The translations under genes were made by a program, and so were the position numbers. DNA of 6,676 bases from Acidobacteriota bacterium (GTDB lineage Bacteria > Acidobacteriota > Terriglobia > Terriglobales > Acidobacteriaceae): contig QIAW01000021.1 of NCBI GenBank assembly GCA_003225655.1, positions 1 to 6,676 on the forward strand, in the 5' to 3' direction. Below, in pieces: positions 6,308 through 6,676 of the stretch; positions within the stretch are counted from its first letter, which is position 1; each line of letters begins with the position of its first letter. The notes below the pieces were generated by a model. That model was given only the letters and a program-made list of their open reading frames with translations, ran no database searches and was not told the DNA's origin.

Positions 6308-6369
6308 AAGCTGGCGTATTTTTAGACTATTTCTATTCTTTGTACGAAAACCGGTGAAGTGTCACAGGT

Positions 6370-6676
6370 CTACAGTTTTGACTCAAACTTAACAGTCTCA
6401 GTGCTGGTGGCAGTGCCGCCGGAGTTAGTAACAATCACTGCCGTGGCCAGAATGGCTCCGGGAGGCCCATTTTGGCCGACGAGAATAGAACCGCTCAAGG
6501 GAGCCCCGGTTGGTGTGGTGCGGAGAAATGGGGGTATTTGTGTGGTATCCGTCGAGTACGTCGCTCCGGGCGCAATCGTAATGGGGGTTGGGCCAGGATT
6601 TGGCAAAAATTGAGGAAAACCATTTGTATCAACAAGGTTGATCGAAATATTCACCGGTGCGGAGCTGGTGTTGGTG
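6370..6676 (-). CDS. C-terminal part of an unidentified, probably exported protein (partial)
   Basis: The frame is open from the window edge (first whole codon at 6675-6673) to TAG at 6372-6370, about 102 residues ending KFESKL. The true start lies outside; the GTG at 6654 is internal because TNTSSAP precedes it in frame without a stop. Composition is rich in Thr, Pro, Gly and Ser, with alternating hydrophobic strands (VNISINLVDTNG, TPITIAPGATYS, ILATAVIVTNSGG) and no Cys. This resembles the Ig-like or adhesin-type beta-sandwich ends of secreted proteins common in Acidobacteriota. The family is not recognised and function is unknown. The hairpin at 6264-6307 probably ends its transcript, separating it from the fucosidase. 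Confidence 0.7.
   Translation of the reverse strand, partial: TNTSSAPVNISINLVDTNGFPQFLPNPGPTPITIAPGATYSTDTTQIPPFLRTTPTGAPLSGSILVGQNGPPGAILATAVIVTNSGGTATSTETVKFESKL

Larger units (their letters stand above)
6076..6369. other. Intergenic region upstream of the fucosidase
   Basis: These 294 bases hold no convincing gene. From the fucosidase end there is GGAGGT on the minus strand (6102-6097), then an AT-rich stretch (about 6110-6215) that is the likely promoter zone, though I find no clear -35/-10 pair. A direct repeat follows (6222-6232 and 6240-6250), then the large hairpin at 6264-6307. The 104-codon plus-strand frame across it (6078-6392) has no protein-like features and runs into the opposite gene. 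Confidence 0.6.

Noticed and set aside
6078..6392. 104-codon plus-strand open frame across the intergenic region
   Set aside because: It is mostly AT-rich noncoding sequence, includes the hairpin and overlaps the end of the opposite gene; no ribosome site or protein-like pattern.

Overview
The window looks like ordinary chromosome from a Gram-negative bacterium with many exported enzymes. Gene content suggests Acidobacteriota (Terriglobia, Koribacter-like): a secreted M16 peptidase pair of the long-insert type, a secreted GH29 fucosidase with a Pro/Gln-rich linker, and Ala/Thr/Gly-rich exported proteins. This taxonomic placement is inference from protein style. There is no rRNA or marker gene to confirm it.

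All six supported genes lie on the minus strand, so transcription runs from right to left. In that order they are: (1) 6676-6370, the C-terminal end of an unidentified, probably exported protein, followed by a strong hairpin plus T-tract at 6261-6307; (2) 6051-4216, a secreted GH29 alpha-L-fucosidase with two C-terminal accessory regions; (3) 4098-3739, a small cysteine-rich lipoprotein with two tandem four-cysteine repeats; (4) 3658-3143, an integral-membrane methyltransferase of the ICMT/PEMT type; (5) 3023-1512, a secreted M16 zinc peptidase with an intact HxxEH site; (6) 1515 to beyond base 1, a second M16 protein that lacks the zinc site but has the Arg/Tyr pair missing from the first. 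The two M16 genes overlap by ATGA and are probably made together as a heterodimer.

Genes 2, 3 and 4 have no obvious functional link; they are separated by 80-120 base gaps that each have room for a promoter. The only clear operon is the M16 pair. I found no mobile element, CRISPR array, tRNA, rRNA, phage gene or defence gene. The long plus-strand open frames are antisense shadows of these genes. I do not see a previously undescribed multi-gene system. The points most worth checking are the complementary M16 pair with its charged insert, the duplicated-cysteine lipoprotein, and the 13-bp perfect hairpin near 6285.
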